A DNA stretch of 64,000 nt from Sutcliffiella horikoshii. Lineage in GTDB: Bacteria; Bacillota; Bacilli; Bacillales; Bacillaceae_I. Under the pieces are notes generated by a model. The model was not told the origin of the DNA and searched no databases. It saw only the letters and a program-made list of their open reading frames with translations. The position numbers and the translations under genes were made by a program. This document shows, one piece after another, positions 61,184 to 64,000 of this stretch. The DNA is taken from positions 4,154,001 through 4,218,000 of the forward strand of contig NZ_CP020880.1 in NCBI RefSeq assembly GCF_002157855.1, in the 5' to 3' direction. The first letter of the stretch is position 1. Each line of letters begins with the position of its first letter.

Positions 61184-62110
61184 ATGCTAGTAAAATCGCG
61201 TACTGTGTCTGTGGAGATGCAAATGTATCAATCTTTGAACGCACGAACGACGCTTCTGGAGAAGGAAAAGCAATACCTGTGGAATTTGGAAAAAGGCTAT
61301 GAAGGGGAGTGCATGTTTGATGTTTTGACCGAAAAGGTGGATGGCTGTAATCACCTGATTTTAAATGACCTTTTGCTGAAGCATAATAATACTACTTTCC
61401 AAATTGACTCGCTTATTATTACCCCTCGGAATGCTTATCTTTTTGAAGTGAAGAACTTTGAAGGAGATTACATCTATGATACTCGAACCGATCAACTACA
61501 TGTAAAAGCAAACTCCAAAGATTATGAAGTCACCAACCCCTTGAACCAACTGAATCGATGCAACTCCCTGCTCCGGTTGTTTTTTCAAAGCTATGGATTC
61601 AACTTACCCATTATCGCTTCTGTGGTATTCATCAACTCCGAATTCACCCTGTATCAATCACCTCCTGATAAACCATTTATACACCCAACCCAAATAAACA
61701 GATACCTTAAAGGCTTGCAAAATAATTCTTCCTCTAAGTTGACTAACATGCACACTGCGCTTGCCGAGAAACTAACCTCACTGCATATGGTGGATTCTCC
61801 ATTTAAGACTTTTCCGGAGTATTCCTATGATCAAGTTGAGAAAGGGTTGGTGTGTGCTAGCTGCTCCTCCTTGTCTGTTGTTGTTGAGGGGCGTTCGGCG
61901 CGGTGTGTGAGGTGTCTTAGGATGGAGACGCTGGAGGAGGTTGTGCTGCGGCATGTGGGGGAGTTTAGGATGTTGTTTCCGGAAAGGAAGATAACTACTA
62001 GTGGTATTTTTGATTGGTGTGGGATGGGGGTTACTGAGAAGGTGATAAGGCGTATATTGGATAAGCATTTTTCTATACAAGGTAGCCGCCGTTGGAGTTA
62101 TTACGTATGA
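61184..62110 (+). CDS. NERD-domain protein with C-terminal zinc ribbon
   Basis: About 308 residues. The NERD (nuclease-related) domain spans about residues 35-150, with GYEGECMFD, NDLLLKHNNTTFQIDSLII and YLFEVKNFEGDY carrying the endonuclease-fold acidic and Lys residues (D-x-E-x-K type). A C-terminal zinc-ribbon-like segment has CASCSS and CVRCLR near 230-250. Possibly a DNA-processing enzyme; biological role unknown. ATG 61184 is preferred to 61175 for its spacing after AGGA. The last 250 bases are richer in G than the rest. Confidence 0.8.
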   Translation: MLVKSRTVSVEMQMYQSLNARTTLLEKEKQYLWNLEKGYEGECMFDVLTEKVDGCNHLILNDLLLKHNNTTFQIDSLIITPRNAYLFEVKNFEGDYIYDTRTDQLHVKANSKDYEVTNPLNQLNRCNSLLRLFFQSYGFNLPIIASVVFINSEFTLYQSPPDKPFIHPTQINRYLKGLQNNSSSKLTNMHTALAEKLTSLHMVDSPFKTFPEYSYDQVEKGLVCASCSSLSVVVEGRSARCVRCLRMETLEEVVLRHVGEFRMLFPERKITTSGIFDWCGMGVTEKVIRRILDKHFSIQGSRRWSYYV

Positions 62111-62139
62111 TATTGAGTTAACTTAGATGGGGCATGTAA

Positions 62140-62558
62140 AGCCGTTCTATTTGATCGTTCTACTTGTTTGGGTGGCGCTTCGGGCGTATAGAACCCTTCT
62201 ATTTGACCGTTCTGCTTGTTTGGGCGGAGCTTCGGGCGTATAGAACCCTTCTATTTGACCGTTCTGCTTGTTTGGGTGGGGCTTCGGGCGTATAGAACCC
62301 TTCTATTTGACCGTTCTGCTTGTTTGGGCGGAGCTTCGGGCGTATAGAGCCCTTCTATTTGACCGTTCTGCTTGTTTGGGTGGAGCTTCGGGCGTATAGA
62401 ACCCTTCTATTTGACCGTTCTGCTTGTTTGGGCAGGGCTTCGGGCGTATAGAGCCCTTCTATTTGACCGTTCTGCTTGTTTGGGCGGAGCTTCGGGCGTA
62501 TAGAACCCTTCTATTTGACCGTTCTGCTTGTTTGGGTGGAACTTCGGGCGTATAGGGG
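62140..62558. repeat. 52-bp tandem array 3
   Basis: TTCGGGCGTATAG starts at 62179, 62231, 62283, 62335, 62387, 62439, 62491 and 62543: eight copies, exactly 52 bases apart, with few differences between units. A unit runs TTCGGGCGTATAGAACCC, TTCTATTTGACCG, TTCTGCTTGTTTGGGCGGAGC. A partial copy precedes from 62140. It occupies most of the gene-free stretch 62111-62673; the remainder holds no recognisable feature. Confidence 0.93.
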
Positions 62559-62673
62559 GGGCAGTATTTATATCAGTCAACATTTTGTCACTGAGAAGGC
62601 TCCAATTAGGTAGCCATTTCCCCTTTTCTGATAACCCTATTGCCCCCCTCTATTACCTAAAGCCCACCATCAC

Positions 62674-63537
62674 CTACACCCGCCCACCGACCCTCCCCGC
62701 TCTAAAATCCTCAAACGCCTCCACGATTTCCTCCTCGGTGTTCATCACAAAAGGGCCTCTCGCGACAATCGGCTCCCCAATTGGTTTCCCTGTATAAATA
62801 AGCACCCTGGACCGCTCCTGAGCCGCCGCCGTTATCTCAAGCAATTCAACCGCACCGTCATCCGCGAACTCATCGTAAGACAACAGTCCCGCCTCGGTTT
62901 TCCCTAATGCCACGCCTCCCTCGCCACCAAAAGTCATCTCGCCTTGCAGCATATAAATATGACCGTTATGGTTCGCAGGCAATTCCAAGGAGTATCGCTC
63001 ACCTGCTCGCAAGTAAATCTCAAACATATTGATGGGAACCAATGAGTTCATCGGACCTGTCACGCCCTCTGCGCTTCCTGAGTAGACCCGTAAAGAGCCA
63101 CCAGCCAAGTCTACCAAAGGAGCATCTTCCAAAAATACATTCTGATAAGAGGACTCCGTTTGTTTCAAGCTCTTCGGCAAATTGAGCCAGAGTTGCAGCG
63201 TATGAATGACATCCTCATCGACCGCTTCCTCTGCATGGCGGGCGCCGCTTCCGGCATTCATGTACTGAACGTCGCCAGCGTGCAACACAGAGTGACCGCC
63301 CTGATTATCAGTATGTTCGAGCCTTCCGTCCACTACATAAGTAATAGTTTGAAACCCACGGTGAGGGTGGTCGGAGAAGGTTCCCCGTTTAAACCAATCG
63401 TCCGCCATTAAAATAAATGGGTCGTATTCGCGCATTCGGTCGGGAGGCAATATCCAACCCTGTTGAACATGCGGGTAGCCGGGATTTTTATATTGCACTT
63501 TCCAATGGTCTCTGATCAGCTTTTTACCTGTTTTCAT
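62674..63537 (-). CDS. Pirin family protein
   Basis: A 287-residue bicupin. The N-terminal cupin has the metal motif HPHRGFQTI (57-65) and SGARHAEEAV; the C-terminal cupin (LELPANHNGHIYMLQGEM) is typical of YhhW/pirin-type proteins. Some bacterial pirins have quercetinase activity; the substrate here is unknown. ATG 63537 (MKTGKKLIRDHW) follows AGAGGATG; an in-frame ATG at 63555 would add six residues. GC content is higher than surroundings. Confidence 0.88.
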   Translation of the reverse strand: MKTGKKLIRDHWKVQYKNPGYPHVQQGWILPPDRMREYDPFILMADDWFKRGTFSDHPHRGFQTITYVVDGRLEHTDNQGGHSVLHAGDVQYMNAGSGARHAEEAVDEDVIHTLQLWLNLPKSLKQTESSYQNVFLEDAPLVDLAGGSLRVYSGSAEGVTGPMNSLVPINMFEIYLRAGERYSLELPANHNGHIYMLQGEMTFGGEGGVALGKTEAGLLSYDEFADDGAVELLEITAAAQERSRVLIYTGKPIGEPIVARGPFVMNTEEEIVEAFEDFRAGRVGGRV

Positions 63538-63654
63538 AAAAGAACATCCTCTCATAAGTTAGTACCTTTAGCATACAGAAGTTGGAATCTCTAACTCAAG
63601 TTTTCCGCTCTGAAAAATGCCGGATTGCTATCAAAAGGAACCTCCTACAAAACA

Positions 63655-63690
63655 AAAAACCCTCAATCCCCAAAAGGATCAAAGGTTTTT
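63655..63690. terminator. Terminator after mqo
   Basis: AACCCTCAATCC pairs with GGATCAAAGGTT with G-U wobbles on the minus strand; A and T runs outside allow use from either side. Confidence 0.8.
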
Positions 63691-63705
63691 CTATTTATTC
63701 TTATT

Positions 63706-64000
63706 TTAATGAAAGGAAAGCGCCTTTTGCCCCTTCCCTTCACTAAGAAAGAGGGTTTCCTCTGTGGAGGCGAAAAGCTCATCAAACAGCGCCGGGTTCT
63801 CTACTAAAGATATGCCGTAGCTCGGGATCATTTCTTGAATTTTCTCTTTCCATTCAAACATTTGCTCTGGGAAGCATTTTTCAAATACTTCGAGCATGAC
63901 GTGGACGGCTGTGGAAGCTCCTGGAGATGCACCCAGCAATGCGGCGATGGAGCCGTCGGATGCACTAACCACTTCTGTACCAAATTGAAGCGTCCCTTTG
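63706..64000 (-). CDS. mqo: Malate:quinone oxidoreductase, C-terminal end
   Basis: The last 97 codons of a gene entering from the right edge. [20 protein letters not shown] followed by [15 protein letters not shown] is the FAD-site C-terminal signature of Mqo, a membrane-associated TCA-cycle enzyme that oxidises malate and reduces quinone. The N-terminal Rossmann domain lies outside the window. A terminator follows the stop codon. Confidence 0.9.
   Translation of the reverse strand, partial: KGTLQFGTEVVSASDGSIAALLGASPGASTAVHVMLEVFEKCFPEQMFEWKEKIQEMIPSYGISLVENPALFDELFASTEETLFLSEGKGQKALSFH

Noticed and set aside
45317-62558. CRISPR arrays at the three 52-bp repeats
   Set aside because: The whole 52-base unit repeats without unique spacers, and no cas genes are present.

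Overview
This window reads as the chromosome of a low-GC, endospore-former-type Bacillaceae bacterium (Bacillus sensu lato). The grounds are the strong Shine-Dalgarno sequences, frequent GTG/TTG starts, factor-independent terminators after most transcription units, and close relatives of Bacillus genes (katE with a SigB-type promoter, Bce-type resistance module, yfiY/yfiZ/yfhA-type siderophore uptake, ydbS/ydbT, ywqH/ywqI, pxpABC, nupNOPQ). A near-perfect Spo0J/ParB parS site at 45541-45556 argues for a chromosomal, probably origin-proximal, location. I cannot name the species.

Layout. 1-2.8 kb: end of a TPR protein, then a type II (actin) partition cassette, parM-parR, with an array of GTNTAC motifs upstream that looks like its centromere. 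2.8-5.2 kb: a three-gene dimethylamine-monooxygenase-like operon (heme N-demethylase, DmmA-like protein, PDR/VanB reductase). 5.3-11.4 kb: hydrolase, small regulator plus membrane protein, VOC protein and quinone-oxidoreductase-like genes divergent from an HxlR regulator, and the large catalase katE. 11.4-16.6 kb: a sugar ABC importer (two permeases and a lipoprotein, no ATPase) with a serine hydrolase and a MurR/RpiR regulator. 16.8-18.5 kb: small XRE protein, AraC/GyrI regulator and DUF1761 membrane protein.

18.5-31.7 kb is the centrepiece. A bacterial microcompartment (BMC) operon, deoR-pduL-flavoprotein-BMC-P-aldehyde dehydrogenase-BMC-H-tpi-rpiB-BMC-P-BMC-H-BMC-P-deoC, is followed by a nupNOPQ-type nucleoside ABC importer. 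The inferred route is: nucleosides enter by the ABC importer; phosphorolysis and phosphopentomutase (encoded elsewhere) give deoxyribose-5-phosphate; encapsulated DeoC splits it to acetaldehyde and glyceraldehyde-3-phosphate; acetaldehyde becomes acetyl-CoA and then acetyl-phosphate; encapsulated triosephosphate isomerase turns the triose into DHAP. Five proteins (DeoC, TIM, aldehyde dehydrogenase, PduL, flavoprotein) carry N-terminal amphipathic helices like encapsulation peptides. A shared TGAACATA-type operator occurs upstream of deoR and of nupN, tying shell, enzymes and importer into one regulon. It resembles the bioinformatically defined 'sugar phosphate utilizing' BMC class, with unusual details: encapsulated TIM, RpiB with Asp at the Cys66 position, a BMC-H with two well-placed starts, no BMC-T, and no obvious NAD+ recycling enzyme.

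32-45 kb: RluF, PotABCD polyamine importer, BceRS-BceAB-like module with a matching operator, and a Fur-box-controlled siderophore importer. 45.5-64 kb: parS site, CstB-like persulfide enzyme, YdbST PH-domain proteins, orphan YwqH/YwqI, 2-hydroxyacid dehydrogenase, TAXI-type TRAP transporter with DUF1850, cupredoxin membrane protein, 5-oxoprolinase (pxpABC) with an Nramp-fold transporter lacking the metal motif, DegV, NERD protein, pirin and the end of mqo.

Three intergenic arrays (45.3, 50.2 and 62.2 kb) differ in sequence but share an exact 52-bp period and conserved TTCGGGC and ACCG blocks at the same phase. A fourth array (7.1 kb) has a 20-21 bp period. A separate long-hairpin repeat occurs three times (13.3, 23.8, 30.2 kb), with arms that differ in sequence but stay self-complementary.
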